Positions 48,201-57,868 of a stretch of 64,000 nucleotides of DNA are shown in pieces. The notes below the pieces were generated by a model. That model did not search any database. It was not told where the DNA came from and saw only the letters and a list, made by a program, of their open reading frames with translations. The position numbers were made by a program, and so were the translations under genes. The stretch spans positions 186,001 to 250,000 of the forward strand of contig JAUYRP010000034.1 in the NCBI GenBank assembly GCA_030696695.1, given 5' to 3'. Numbering within the stretch: the first letter of the stretch is position 1; each line of letters begins with the position of its first letter. Source of the DNA: Methylophilus sp. Lineage in GTDB: Bacteria > Pseudomonadota > Gammaproteobacteria > Burkholderiales > Methylophilaceae.

Positions 48201-49537
48201 ACGATGGCATGATGCATGCATTTTCTGCAGATGATGGTGTTGAACGCTGGGCTTATGTGCCCAGTATGGTAATCCCTAATATGTGGAAGTTGGCAGACTT
48301 TGAGTATTCAACCTCACATATCAATTTAGTCAACGGTACCCCTGTGGTGACCGACGTATGCACGGCAAATTGCAATGTGGCCTCTTCAGCTGTTTGGAAA
48401 ACCATATTGGTAGGTGGGCTGAATGCAGGTGGTCGCGGCTACTATGCATTGGACGTGACTAACCCAACATCACCCAATTTACTTTGGGAGTTCACCACCA
48501 CAGCAGGTTCTGGTAGTGTGAAAGATGATGATATTGGCTACAGTTATGGTCAACCTGTGGTGACTAGGAAGGCAGACGGCACATGGGTGGTGCTAGTCAC
48601 TTCTGGGTATAACAATGTGAGCCCAGGCGATGGTAAAGGTTACTTATATGTGCTTAATGCTGCTACAGGCGCCATTATCAGTAAAATTACCACCAACGTG
48701 GGTACAACAGGAGCACCTTCTGGCTTAGCTAAAATTGCTGGTTATAACAACGAAATTGGCGGCAACGCAGCAAGCTATATTTATGGAGGTGATTTACTAG
48801 GTAATATATGGCGGTTTGATATCAATGCCTCTACTACCACAGCAACCATTGGTACGGGTGCCGCAGTCAAATTTGCAACGCTATACTCAGATGCCGCGGG
48901 GACAAATCCCCAAGCTATAACGACTACACCTATTTTAGGTAAGATTGCAGGTAGTCGAGTGGTATTTGTGGGTACAGGTAAATATTTAGAAGTCTCTGAC
49001 TTAACCACCACGCAAAAGCAAAGTGTCTATGCCATTAAAGATGATGGTACAAGCACTACGCTGATCAATCCACGCACTACCTTAGTCCAACAAGTGATGA
49101 CTGACAATACAGATGTGAATAATACGGGAACTCGCGTAGTGACCAGTGCAAACCCAGTGAATTTCTTTACGGGTAGAGGCTGGTATGTAGACTTTCCTGT
49201 GAGTGGTGAGCGTGTCAATGTGGAAGGCAAGCTGAACTTGGGTGCCCTACAGTTCCCAACCACCATCCCATCCAATACTGCGTGTTCACCTGGCGGTTAT
49301 AGTTATAATAACTTTTTTGATTTCGCGACAGGTGCCTCATTGGGTAATGGTATTGTGTCTACACGATACGACTCTGTGATTGTTGGTTTACATGTGTTGT
49401 ATGTCGACGGGTTGCCTGTGTCAGGTGTTGTGACAGCAGATAACCCAACGCCTGTGCGTGAGAAAAACCTTGAAATACCAGCTTCACAAGGTACGTTCTC
49501 TGGCAAACGCACACTTTGGCGAGAGCTGCTAGAGTAA
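45248..49537 (+). CDS. pilY1: PilY1/PilC-type pilus-tip adhesin
   Basis: vWA-like 'PNILFVLDNSGSMTW' (DxSxS), C-terminal beta-propeller 'VYIGANDGMMHAFSADDGVERWAYVPSMV', 'ILVGGLNAGGRGYYALDVTNP', Ca-binding-like 'DRDINDDDNRVFRKRAAVMGD'; end of minor pilin operon. Confidence 0.93.
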   Translation: MKSHLIVRHFLAACVLMVGCLHHVVVNAASVELANAPLVTSTSTTVKPNILFVLDNSGSMTWTAMPDAAHDFINDYGYLSSQCNSVYYDPNITYTPPINADKVSYGDASFTAARDSGYNSSSTARNLNSEFIANRFEPESANDTYQSSGSYKLTSLGPYGAVYYEYTGTVTNKDYFNTGSTFYTQCAGLISNNTTGITTTLGTGSTLFLKRRLASSRTTTITVSGTGGGTSTTGITVTGITVNGTLVSSGSTARASSIASTTLASRIAGIISAAGYTATVSGSVVTITAPATNYANVINHAPVITTAGSVGTIQFTTDLFPDTDAAKLTNFANWYSYYRTRMLMMKTSAGLAFGAIGDRYRVGLMKINSSSTPVVGLDTFTGGHRTDWYNSFYAISGDSGTPLRESLANAGLYYSGLLSGSTDPVQYSCQQNFTLLSTDGYWNGNAGFTVDGSTEVGNQDGIEQRPYNDGAVPITQYTYTYTRNYYDRVRSNCSGSNRRIRTQPQIGTCTAANETVGCTPSNWESNGAPTLAASCNNTSAPSPSTRVLSGTPTLNDGATSGGTADSLADVAMYYYKTDLRTPALGNCGTPISPATVGPLCENNVFRSARDNNSQQHMTTFTLGLGANGRMKYSSTYDQDSSGDYFSVKLGLTASSTATPPICSWQANGTTCNWPIPGASNPENIDDLWHAAVNGRGSYFSATNPESLASGLASALAGINTRRGSAAAAASSTLNPVAGDNKSFVASYTSSVWTGNLEARGINTDTGETSTNALWCVEDVPADSCATPPVAQTIGDTTIYNCELPTTGVCSNGVVGFSGNLTAGQEYCKVPVATSCTGTLSTSRTNPMVLASSDSRTIKTSRFNSGTGVYELTNFDASFATANPSYFNATTLAGLNQWSNLDATQKTNAVGANLVNYLRGQYAYEDRDINDDDNRVFRKRAAVMGDTLESTPTFMAKPVFSYPYPGYSEYKTAQLNRAGTVYIGANDGMMHAFSADDGVERWAYVPSMVIPNMWKLADFEYSTSHINLVNGTPVVTDVCTANCNVASSAVWKTILVGGLNAGGRGYYALDVTNPTSPNLLWEFTTTAGSGSVKDDDIGYSYGQPVVTRKADGTWVVLVTSGYNNVSPGDGKGYLYVLNAATGAIISKITTNVGTTGAPSGLAKIAGYNNEIGGNAASYIYGGDLLGNIWRFDINASTTTATIGTGAAVKFATLYSDAAGTNPQAITTTPILGKIAGSRVVFVGTGKYLEVSDLTTTQKQSVYAIKDDGTSTTLINPRTTLVQQVMTDNTDVNNTGTRVVTSANPVNFFTGRGWYVDFPVSGERVNVEGKLNLGALQFPTTIPSNTACSPGGYSYNNFFDFATGASLGNGIVSTRYDSVIVGLHVLYVDGLPVSGVVTADNPTPVREKNLEIPASQGTFSGKRTLWRELLE

Positions 49538-49553
49538 AGAGTGATGGCAATAC

Positions 49554-49579
49554 AAAAGGGCGGTTATACCGCCCTTTTT
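49554..49579. terminator. Terminator downstream of pilY1 (convergent with Gx transporter gene)
   Basis: aaaagggcggt-tat-accgccctttt perfect stem with A/T tails. Confidence 0.9.
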
Positions 49580-49595
49580 GCTTTTGTAATGTTAG

Positions 49596-50096
49596 TTAAC
49601 GGAGCAATTTTGCCGTAATTAAACCGTTAATCAGCCCAAAAAATAATGCAGCCAGCGCAAATACGGGAATAAGTACTGCCACGCTAGCATGCGGGATAAG
49701 TAACAGTCTGACCACCATAAGTTGACCAGCAATATGCGCAAACGCGGCCAATATGCTAATACTCACTACACTAAAATAACGATGAGGCAATCGGTCTGCC
49801 AAAGCCAAGGCTAATAAACTCAAGGTGGCGCCGCTTAAACTTAATAAAAACGTAGGTGTGAGAAACTGACCCAGCAATAAGCTACTGGCGAATACGCGCA
49901 GTATGCTGACCCAAGTGGCGGTACCAATGCCGTAACGCTTAAGTACATAAAGGGTAATGATATTGGCAATGCCAGGTTTCACGCCTGGTAATGGCGATGG
50001 GAAAGCAGATTCAACCATATGTAAGCCAATCGCAAAGGCGGTGAGTTTGGCTACCTTGTGGTCTTCTTCGGTAGATTGAAAATAAATGAGGGCCAT
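49596..50096 (-). CDS. Gx-transporter family protein (heptaprenyl diphosphate synthase component I-like membrane protein)
   Basis: 'AIGLHMVESAFPSPLPGVKPGIANIITLYVLKRYGIGTATWVSILRVFASSLLLGQF...LSLSGATLSLLALAL'. Confidence 0.82.
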   Translation of the reverse strand: MALIYFQSTEEDHKVAKLTAFAIGLHMVESAFPSPLPGVKPGIANIITLYVLKRYGIGTATWVSILRVFASSLLLGQFLTPTFLLSLSGATLSLLALALADRLPHRYFSVVSISILAAFAHIAGQLMVVRLLLIPHASVAVLIPVFALAALFFGLINGLITAKLLR

Positions 50097-50482
50097 TAGT
50101 AATTCAGCGTATCAAATGCTGGGCTAGCACCCATTAATTCAATACTGATTTGATTGGGAATACAAATAGCCGCTTGGTGCGCATGCGTCAGCCAACCTTG
50201 ATGCACACAATATTGGTTGTGGCAGGGTGAATGCTTAAAGCGCACCTTGCCTTGTTGAATCTCAATAGTGGCTTTGCCTGCACTGCCTGATACGGTCAGT
50301 AATTTTGTTTGCATTAAGCTGTATTCACCCAACACTGTGCTGCCAACGCGTACACGCAGCGTCGCTGCTGGTTGATGTGACCACAACGTCAGAAAGCTGA
50401 CCACTACCAACCCTAAGCTCACTAGGACTATGCACCAGTCTCCTTTTAATAACTTTGGAAAATTATTGAAGCGTGCCAACAC
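50096..50482 (-). CDS. NusG domain II-containing membrane-anchored protein
   Basis: N-terminal TM; 'GKATIEIQQGKVRFKHSPCHNQYCVHQGWLTHAHQAAICIPNQISIEL'. Confidence 0.85.
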   Translation of the reverse strand: MLARFNNFPKLLKGDWCIVLVSLGLVVVSFLTLWSHQPAATLRVRVGSTVLGEYSLMQTKLLTVSGSAGKATIEIQQGKVRFKHSPCHNQYCVHQGWLTHAHQAAICIPNQISIELMGASPAFDTLNY

Positions 50483-51500
50483 GTTGTTTTGCTTCTTGGT
50501 CTAACCACTGCAGGCGTTTCTGCATACTAGGCGTAGCCAGTATTTGGCCATCTTCTTGTATCACTAACACGTGTGACACATCCATTTTTTTTGCAAAAGC
50601 TGCTTTTTCGTCGAGCGCACTAATGAAAATAGGTTTGGATGCTACATCGGAGAGCACGCCTGCGTTTGGGCTTGGGGGAATTAACACAGTGACAGACTGT
50701 GTGCCTTGTGCTGGTTGACCCGTGCGTGGGTCAATAATATGGCAGTAACGCTTGCCGTCGTGTATAAAAAACCGTTGGTAATCACCAGAAGTGCCAATGG
50801 CCCAACCGCTTTCTAGGGCAATGGTTGCTATTGCGTCAGGTTTTCTTGGATGCTGAATGCCAATTGTCCAAGGATTTTCGCCGTGTTTGCCAAGTGCGAT
50901 GACGTTACCACCAATGTTAATGAGTGCATGTTTAACTTGGAATTCACGTAGGATTTTCATGCCGGCATCTAGCGCATAGCCTTTGGCATAGCCGCCTAAA
51001 TCTAGTTTGACATGAGGGTTGTTGCTGATGATTTGATGCCCATTGATGACGATATCGGTCATTTTTGGTTGTTCTGCCAACAATGCATCTAAAGTGAGTT
51101 GATCAGGCAAGACAGCCGTGAATTCATCACGCTGAAATCCCCAAGCTTGGATGAGCTTACCAATGGCTGGGTTGAACAAACCTTCAGATTGGATGGAAAG
51201 CTTGGTGGCGTCCTCTATTATTTGCACAATATCAGGTTCAATGAGCTTGGGTCTGTTATCTGCAAAGGTTTTATTGATGCCGTTGAGTTCGCTTGGTTTC
51301 CAAGCATGTAGGCGGTTGTGGATATTTTGAAACTCGCGCGTAATCTGGCTGCTCATCAGTTGCGCTTCAGATTCTTCTTCGCCATAAATTGAGATGTCTA
51401 CCAAAGTACCAAACACGTAGCTTTGGCTGTGGTAGAGAGGATCTAAAGGTGTGCAACTGACTTGAGTAAAGAAAGCAAACAGCAGAATGTAATAGCGCAT
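50463..51500 (-). CDS. apbE: FAD:protein FMN transferase ApbE
   Basis: Lipoprotein signal; 'VFGTLVDISIYG', 'VKLDLGGYAKGYALDAGMKIL', 'ALINIGGNVIALGKHGENPWTIGIQHP', 'IIDPRTGQPAQGTQSVTVLIP'. Confidence 0.93.
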   Translation of the reverse strand: MRYYILLFAFFTQVSCTPLDPLYHSQSYVFGTLVDISIYGEEESEAQLMSSQITREFQNIHNRLHAWKPSELNGINKTFADNRPKLIEPDIVQIIEDATKLSIQSEGLFNPAIGKLIQAWGFQRDEFTAVLPDQLTLDALLAEQPKMTDIVINGHQIISNNPHVKLDLGGYAKGYALDAGMKILREFQVKHALINIGGNVIALGKHGENPWTIGIQHPRKPDAIATIALESGWAIGTSGDYQRFFIHDGKRYCHIIDPRTGQPAQGTQSVTVLIPPSPNAGVLSDVASKPIFISALDEKAAFAKKMDVSHVLVIQEDGQILATPSMQKRLQWLDQEAKQRVGTLQ

Positions 51501-51525
51501 AAACGCTATGATAGCTGGACTGCGC

Positions 51526-52470
51526 CTAACCTTCCAGCGCTTCTATCCAGATATTTGCTGGGTTACAGTTTGTTTGTGCGGCAATCTCGACCATACCAGT
51601 TGGGCTGGTCACATTAATTTCTGTGAGATGTTCGCCTATCACATCTAACCCGACTAAAAATAAGCCGTCCGCTTTGAGCGTTTTACCCACCGTGGTCGCA
51701 ATTTCAATATCACGCTCTGTGAGAGGTTGCGCAACCCCTTTTCCGCCCGCGGCTAAATTGCCGCGTGTTTCGCCTGCTTTAGGGATGCGTGCCAGTGCAT
51801 AGGGCACAGGCTCACCGTGAATCACCAAAATACGTTTGTCTCCTTGCGCAATGGCAGGTAAGTAACGTTGCGCCATGATGGTACGTTGCCCATATTGCGT
51901 GCTTGTTTCTAAGATTGCGCCAATGTTCGGGTCGCGTTCAGTCAACCTAAATATGCCACTGCCGCCCATGCCATCTAAAGGCTTCACCACAATATCTTGG
52001 TAGTGACTTAAAAATGCACGAATACGGTCGCTATCATTGGTAACCAGAAACTCAGGCGCAAATTGTGGGAATTTAGCGACCGATAGCTTTTCATTCCAGC
52101 TTCTAATGGCAGTTGGGTGGTTAAGCACGCGCGCACCCTGCTGAACTGCTAGCTCTAATAAATAAGTGCTGTAGAGGTATTCATTATCAAACGGTGGGTC
52201 TTTGCGCATCAACACTGCGTCAAACGTGTTCGGCAAATAATCTTGAGTATCGCCCAGCGTGTACCATCGCTCACCATCATTTAGGGTAATGGATTGCGCG
52301 TTCACATGTACTGTAGCCTGTTCAAGATATATAGCATGTTGTTCACAGATGAATAACTGATGGCCACGTGCAGCAGCGGCGCGCATCATGGCAATGCTGG
52401 TATCTTTGTAATGTTTCAGACCCATAATGGGGTCGATAATAAACAGCAGTTTCATAGCGTGCGCTGTCAT
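51526..52470 (-). CDS. gshB: Glutathione synthetase
   Basis: 'LLFIIDPIMGLKHYKDTSIAMMRAA', 'RKDPPFDNEYLYSTYLLE', 'VVKPLDGMGGSGIFRL', 'NVTSPTGMVEI'. Confidence 0.96.
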   Translation of the reverse strand: MTAHAMKLLFIIDPIMGLKHYKDTSIAMMRAAAARGHQLFICEQHAIYLEQATVHVNAQSITLNDGERWYTLGDTQDYLPNTFDAVLMRKDPPFDNEYLYSTYLLELAVQQGARVLNHPTAIRSWNEKLSVAKFPQFAPEFLVTNDSDRIRAFLSHYQDIVVKPLDGMGGSGIFRLTERDPNIGAILETSTQYGQRTIMAQRYLPAIAQGDKRILVIHGEPVPYALARIPKAGETRGNLAAGGKGVAQPLTERDIEIATTVGKTLKADGLFLVGLDVIGEHLTEINVTSPTGMVEIAAQTNCNPANIWIEALEG

Positions 52471-53798
52471 GAGGATTGATTAAGCGGGTCTTGTTCTTGT
52501 AGCTCAATTGCCGCGGCAAGCAACGCTAGCCTTGCCACTACGCCATATGCATAAAAACGATTAGGGGGTGCATCGGGTAGGCCCGCGCAATCAGGTAACG
52601 TACAAGGCTTTTCAAATGCAAGTGGTACAAAGTGCATGCCAGGTGCATTCAAGTTCTCATCAGCAGCTCGGCCAGTGTGTACACGATAAAAACCACCAAT
52701 CACAAAGTGATCCATCATATACACCACAGGTTCGGCTACAGCATCATTGATGTTCTCGAAGGTGTAGACGCCTTCTTGAATAATCACTTCTGACACTTGC
52801 AAACCTTCTTTTACGACAGACATTTTGTTACGTGCTTTACGATTTAAGTCGCGCACATCATCGGGTGATTTCACTGTCATGATGCCCATACCATAGGTGC
52901 CAGCATCGGCTTTCACAATCACAAACGGATCTTGCGTAATGCCGTACTCAGCATATTTTTTCTTGATTTTTTCGAGTAAGAGTTCCACTTTTTGCGCTAA
53001 GCACTCTTCACCAGTTCGCGCATGGAAGTCTATTTCGCCACAAGTTTCAAAATACGGGTTCAAAATCCACTCATCAATATCCAGCAGCTTTGCAAAATCG
53101 GCTACCACGCGGTTATAAGCTTCAAAGTGCTGGGATTTTCGACGAGTAGACCAGCCTGCATGCAGGGGCGGCATGAGGTTTTGCTCTAGGTTTTCAAGAA
53201 TGGGTGGGATGCCACCAGATAAATCGTTATTCAGCAAAATTGCACAACTATCAAATGCAGGGTAAGTCACACCATCCAGTGTGCTTTCTTTTAAGCCGAT
53301 ACGATTTTTTTCGCGCACCACAGGTTCGAGCACAATGCTGTGACCATCATGCGTTTCTAAGCGTGTAATTGTGGTGATTTCAGGTGAAATGCTGCCAATT
53401 CTGACATCTAAACCAGCGGCACGCATAATGCTACATAGCTCAAATACATTGCGTAAATAGAACGAATTACGTGTATGGTTTTCAGGAATAATCAGCAAGC
53501 GCTTGGCCTCTGGACATATCTTTTCTACCGCAATTTGCGCAGCTTGCACACTCAAACTCAAAAACTCAGGGTTGAGATTGTTAAACCCACCTGGGAACAA
53601 ATTGGTATCGACTGGCGCCAGTTTGAAGCCTGCATTGCGTAAATCGACACTGGCGTAAAAAGGGGATGGGTATTCCTGCCATTGGCAACGAAACCAATGC
53701 TCAATTTGAGGCATGGCGTCGAGCATGCGCTTTTCTAGCGTAAGCAAATGTCCGTTAAGCGCAGTGGTTAAATGTGGCACCATAGTGTAAATATCCAA
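52467..53798 (-). CDS. gshA: Glutamate--cysteine ligase (proteobacterial GshA variant)
   Basis: 'SVDLRNAGFKLAPVDTNLFPGGFNNLNPEF', 'VIVKADAGTYGMGIMTVKSPDDV'; overlaps gshB by 4 nt. Confidence 0.9.
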   Translation of the reverse strand: MDIYTMVPHLTTALNGHLLTLEKRMLDAMPQIEHWFRCQWQEYPSPFYASVDLRNAGFKLAPVDTNLFPGGFNNLNPEFLSLSVQAAQIAVEKICPEAKRLLIIPENHTRNSFYLRNVFELCSIMRAAGLDVRIGSISPEITTITRLETHDGHSIVLEPVVREKNRIGLKESTLDGVTYPAFDSCAILLNNDLSGGIPPILENLEQNLMPPLHAGWSTRRKSQHFEAYNRVVADFAKLLDIDEWILNPYFETCGEIDFHARTGEECLAQKVELLLEKIKKKYAEYGITQDPFVIVKADAGTYGMGIMTVKSPDDVRDLNRKARNKMSVVKEGLQVSEVIIQEGVYTFENINDAVAEPVVYMMDHFVIGGFYRVHTGRAADENLNAPGMHFVPLAFEKPCTLPDCAGLPDAPPNRFYAYGVVARLALLAAAIELQEQDPLNQSS

Positions 53799-53870
53799 AA
53801 ATATTGTATTGAGTGTGTATCGCTAGTATGACATGTACTTTACATGGCTAGATTACGCGCATTATTCACG

Positions 53871-54836
53871 CTAGACCACTGCATGTGCTTGTAAATCTGC
53901 ATGATAACTACTTCTTACCATGGGGCCACTGGCGGCATTTTCAAACCCCATGCGATCGGCTTGGTCTTTTAAATGTGCAAAAGTTGCGGGCTCTACATAG
54001 CGCATCACAGGCAAATGATGCACGCTGGGTTGTAAATACTGTCCCAGCGTCAGCATTTTCACATCGTGATGACGCAAATCTTGCATGACGCCCAAAATTT
54101 CATCGTCTGTTTCGCCCAAACCCAACATCAAGCCAGACTTGGTGGGAATATGCGGATACATGTCACTAAAAGCTTTAAGCAGGTTGAGCGAGTTTTGGTA
54201 GTCAGAACCTGGACGCGCTTGCTTGTACAAGCGCGGCACAGTTTCAAGGTTATGATTCATGACATCTGGCGGTGCTTTGCGCAGTATCTCAAGTGCGATG
54301 TCGAGACGGCCACGGAAATCAGGCACTAAAATTTCAATTTTAATATGTGGCGAGTGTTGGCGAATGGCCTGTATGCAATCCACAAAGTGTTGTGCCCCGC
54401 CATCCTTTAAATCATCACGATCGACCGAGGTGATGACCACGTACTTTAAGCCCATTTGCGCAATGGTACGTGCAAGATTTTCTGGCTCATTGATGTCAGG
54501 TGGTAGAGGTTTGCCGTGAGCCACATCGCAAAATGGGCAGCGCCGCGTGCAAATATCACCCAGTATCATAAAGGTGGCAGTGCCACCGCTGAAACACTCG
54601 CCTATATTGGGGCAGCTGGCTTCTTCACAAACAGTATGCAGGTTGTTTTCCCGCAATACTTTTTTAATCTCTTGAAAGCGCGCAGAGTCAGGCACTTTCA
54701 TGCGTATCCATTCTGGTTTACGCAGCATAGGCTGGGGAATAATTTTGATAGGAATGCGCGCTGTTTTGGCAGCGTCAATTTCTTTGACGCCAGCCACTTT
54801 TTTGCTAGGCGTCACTGGTTTTATTGGGTCAGACAT
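53871..54836 (-). CDS. lipA: Lipoyl synthase
   Basis: '[44 protein letters not shown]'; start assigned to MSDPIKPV (54836) rather than the extended ORF at 55013, which is mostly lipB antisense-frame overlap. Confidence 0.95.
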   Translation of the reverse strand: MSDPIKPVTPSKKVAGVKEIDAAKTARIPIKIIPQPMLRKPEWIRMKVPDSARFQEIKKVLRENNLHTVCEEASCPNIGECFSGGTATFMILGDICTRRCPFCDVAHGKPLPPDINEPENLARTIAQMGLKYVVITSVDRDDLKDGGAQHFVDCIQAIRQHSPHIKIEILVPDFRGRLDIALEILRKAPPDVMNHNLETVPRLYKQARPGSDYQNSLNLLKAFSDMYPHIPTKSGLMLGLGETDDEILGVMQDLRHHDVKMLTLGQYLQPSVHHLPVMRYVEPATFAHLKDQADRMGFENAASGPMVRSSYHADLQAHAVV

Positions 54837-55459
54837 GTATTGAGTTTTTCTTCCAACACAGCAAGCAATTGCTCGCTGATTTCCGTAAATGTTGCAGTCA
54901 CGCCTAAGTCTTTCGTTTGCGTCATGCTTAAGCCTGCGTAACCGCAAGGGTCTATCGCTAAGAAAGGACTTAAATCCATGTCCACGTTTAAGCTCAGTCC
55001 ATGATAGCAACATTGGTTTTTTAAACGCAAGCCAAGCGAGGCAATTTTTTGCGATTGCACATAGACACCAGGGGCATCATGTCGCGCATGCGCTGGCACG
55101 CCAACACTTGCGAGCACTTCAATTAAACTAGTTTCTAAGATGGAGACAAGTTGTCGCACATTCAAGCCTCGCCGTCTTAAATCGATTAAGCAATAAATAA
55201 CCACTTGACCAGGGCCGTGATAGGTAATTTTGCCACCTCGATCGACCATTACCACAGGAATGTCACTCTCTGGCAAGCGGACATCTTTGCGGTTTAAGCC
55301 CAAGGTATACACAGGTGGGTGCTCAGTCAACCACAATTCATCGGGTGTATTTTCATCGCGTGTTGCCGTAAATGCTTGCATGGCTACCAGTGTGGTTTGG
55401 TAATCGGTCATGCCCAAACGTTTACGCTGAATTTGCATGCAAGAAGTGTTTGCAGACAT
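54821..55459 (-). CDS. lipB: Octanoyltransferase
   Basis: '[37 protein letters not shown]', '[29 protein letters not shown]'. Confidence 0.95.
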   Translation of the reverse strand: MSANTSCMQIQRKRLGMTDYQTTLVAMQAFTATRDENTPDELWLTEHPPVYTLGLNRKDVRLPESDIPVVMVDRGGKITYHGPGQVVIYCLIDLRRRGLNVRQLVSILETSLIEVLASVGVPAHARHDAPGVYVQSQKIASLGLRLKNQCCYHGLSLNVDMDLSPFLAIDPCGYAGLSMTQTKDLGVTATFTEISEQLLAVLEEKLNTCLTQ

Positions 55460-55474
55460 GCTTTTGGGTCTAAA

Positions 55475-55756
55475 TTACAAGACGACTTTGACCATTGGAT
55501 GTGAGGTGAGCGCTAAATAAATAGCATCCAATTGTGGTTTTGAGGTCACATATACCATGCAGGTCAGGCTGATATATTTTCCGCCCGCACTGCCACGCAA
55601 TTCGATTAAATGCGTATCAAATGCGGGGATATGTTGCTGAATGATGTGAGTAATCACTGCGGTAAAGTCTACATGCGTTTCTCCCATCACTTTGATGGGG
55701 AAATTGCATGGGAATTCAATCAGTGTTTCTTGCGGGGTTGAGGGTGTCTCAGCCAT
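55475..55756 (-). CDS. YbeD/DUF493 family protein
   Basis: 'LIEFPCNFPIKVMGETHVDF...ELRGSAGGKYISLTCMVYVTSKPQLDAIYLALTSHPMVKVVL'. Confidence 0.92.
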   Translation of the reverse strand: MAETPSTPQETLIEFPCNFPIKVMGETHVDFTAVITHIIQQHIPAFDTHLIELRGSAGGKYISLTCMVYVTSKPQLDAIYLALTSHPMVKVVL

Positions 55757-55757
55757 A

Positions 55758-56894
55758 TTATTGCAACATCAATTTAATGCTATCTATCATGCGGCTAAAA
55801 AAGCCACCTGCTTCTATCGGCTTTGCGGCAATTAAAGCACGCTCGGCAATTTTTTTGCCATCTAGGGTAAAGGTGATTTTACCTACTACCTGCTTGGCTT
55901 TTACAGGCGCAATCAACGGTTGTTGGCTTGTCATATTGGCTTTGACGCGTGCATAGTCACCTTTAGGAAGTGCGAGGTAGAGGTCTTGCGCGAGTGCAGC
56001 GTTGACTAGTTTTTCATTCCCTTTCCATACACGTAGTGCATTGATGGGTTGACCTTGTCTGTATACCAAAGTTGTTTCAAAAAACTGAAAGCCATAATTG
56101 AGTAGCTTTTGACTTTCGATCGCGCGTGATGTCTCTGACACGGCACCTAATACCACCGAAATTAAACGGGTATCGCTACGTTTAGACGAAGCAATTAAGC
56201 AGTAGCCTGCAGATTCCGTGTGACCAGTTTTCATGCCGTCGACATTGGCATCCAGCCAAAGTAAACGGTTACGGTTAGGCTGTTTAATCTTGTTGTAGGT
56301 GTATTCTTTGACTGAATACAAACGCTTGTAATCCAGCGGGAAATCGCGAATCAGCGCGCTGGCTAAAATAGCTAGGTCAAATGCAGCAGTGTAGTGCTGC
56401 GTATCAGGCAGACCAGTGGAATTGACATAATGCGTGTTTTTCATGCCCAATTTAGCAGCTTTTTTATTCATGAGATCAGCAAACTGCTCTTCTGAACCAG
56501 CAATCCCTTCTGCCAATGTAATAGAAGCATCGTTGCCAGACTGAATAATTAAGCCATGCAGCAATTCATCTACAGTCACTGGTCTGTTCGGCTCGATAAA
56601 CATTTTTGAGCCTTCAATTTTCCAAGCTTTTTCGCTGACAGGTAATGACTGGTCTAACCTGAGATAGCGGTTTTGTATCGCTTCAAAAGTCAGATAAGCC
56701 GTCATGATTTTGGTGAGTGATGCAGGTTCAAAACGCTCATTTTCTTTGTATCCAGCGACCACTGCGCCACTATTAAAGTCTTTTAATATATAAGAATTCA
56801 CAGCCAAATTGGGCGGAGGCGTGACTTCAGCATAACTGACATTGGTGATTAATAAGCTCGATACAAATAGTAGGAGTGAAATAAGTGGTCGCAT
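55758..56894 (-). CDS. dacA: D-alanyl-D-alanine carboxypeptidase (PBP5/6 type)
   Basis: 'EPASLTKIMTAYLTFE' (SxxK), 'SGNDASITLAE' (SxN), 'DGMKTGHTESAGYCL' (KTG). Confidence 0.94.
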   Translation of the reverse strand: MRPLISLLLFVSSLLITNVSYAEVTPPPNLAVNSYILKDFNSGAVVAGYKENERFEPASLTKIMTAYLTFEAIQNRYLRLDQSLPVSEKAWKIEGSKMFIEPNRPVTVDELLHGLIIQSGNDASITLAEGIAGSEEQFADLMNKKAAKLGMKNTHYVNSTGLPDTQHYTAAFDLAILASALIRDFPLDYKRLYSVKEYTYNKIKQPNRNRLLWLDANVDGMKTGHTESAGYCLIASSKRSDTRLISVVLGAVSETSRAIESQKLLNYGFQFFETTLVYRQGQPINALRVWKGNEKLVNAALAQDLYLALPKGDYARVKANMTSQQPLIAPVKAKQVVGKITFTLDGKKIAERALIAAKPIEAGGFFSRMIDSIKLMLQ

Positions 56895-56917
56895 AATATA
56901 GTGAGTTGTCGGCTAAT

Positions 56918-57853
56918 TTATTGTGTATGAATAAGACTGTTGATGTTCAATCGTTGTTTGATGTCGGTTGCAATTTGACTGGCTTTGCTCCGAGAGGCAT
57001 ATGGGCCTAACTTCAATCGATGCAGCTGGCTATTATACACATGGTTAATGTCGTTGCTGTTTGCAATGCCTAGGTTTTGGATTTTTTGCTTGAGTGCATT
57101 GGCATTTTCTTCTAACTTAAATGCGCCTACTTGTACAAAAAACTGTTGCACCGCCTTTTGAAAACTACCATCCGGCGCTGATTGCAAAGGCGTTGTGGTG
57201 TTTGGCGCAGAACTAGCGTTATTGCTTTGCGCCACAAAACTTGCAGCATTCACTGCTTCTATTTCGACATGCGCGCTGCCGCGCTCCAATATGCGCAGCT
57301 TGTGCGCAGCTGCATACGATAAATCAATAATACGGCTATGCTTGAATGGTCCGCGGTCATTCACTCTCACCACCACGGTGCGTCCATTAGCGGGATTGGT
57401 CACTTTGACATAGCTTGGCAATGGTAAAGTGGGATGTGCAGCAGTCATGCCATACATATCATAAGTTTCGCCATTGGCGGTTTTACGCCCGTGAAAGCGT
57501 TTGCCATACCAAGAAGCAATCCCTGCTTGCTTAAACGGCTGATAGCCTTTCATAGGGACATAGGTTTCGCCTAATGCTTGGTAAGGGCGGGTCGCAGCGG
57601 GGTGTATTGTTTCAGCTTTTGGCACCGCATCCGGAATATCGTCTAGATTGCTTGGTGGATTGGCTTCTGGACCGTCGTCCATGTAATAGCCACCAGGAGT
57701 GTCTGTCTCAGTTTGTGGCTGCTGGCTTGGGCTAGGTGCAGGTGACTTTTGACCTTCAACAGGAGGCTTGGGTGGTGTTGGCCGCGTAGTTTGCTGGCCA
57801 CCACAAGCCGTGAGTAGCGCTGTAATGACGAATGTGAATAGAAACTTATGCAT
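56918..57853 (-). CDS. rlpA: RlpA family septal ring lytic transglycosylase with SPOR domain
   Basis: Lipobox 'LLTACGG'; 'GIASWYGKRFHGRKTANGETYDMYGMTAAHPTLPLPSYVKVTN', 'VVRVNDRGPF'; C-terminal SPOR-like. Confidence 0.94.
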   Translation of the reverse strand: MHKFLFTFVITALLTACGGQQTTRPTPPKPPVEGQKSPAPSPSQQPQTETDTPGGYYMDDGPEANPPSNLDDIPDAVPKAETIHPAATRPYQALGETYVPMKGYQPFKQAGIASWYGKRFHGRKTANGETYDMYGMTAAHPTLPLPSYVKVTNPANGRTVVVRVNDRGPFKHSRIIDLSYAAAHKLRILERGSAHVEIEAVNAASFVAQSNNASSAPNTTTPLQSAPDGSFQKAVQQFFVQVGAFKLEENANALKQKIQNLGIANSNDINHVYNSQLHRLKLGPYASRSKASQIATDIKQRLNINSLIHTQ

Positions 57854-57868
57854 TGTGTTGACCGTTCG

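Noticed and set aside
42141-49537. Minor pilin operon as a novel system
   Set aside because: Gene content pilE-fimT-pilV-pilW-pilX-pilY1 is a standard type IV pilus minor-pilin cluster; only the PilY1 insert was kept as a finding.
53871-55013. Extended 380-aa version of LipA starting inside lipB
   Set aside because: The first ~60 aa are a frame through lipB; LipA similarity starts at MSDPIKPV (54836).
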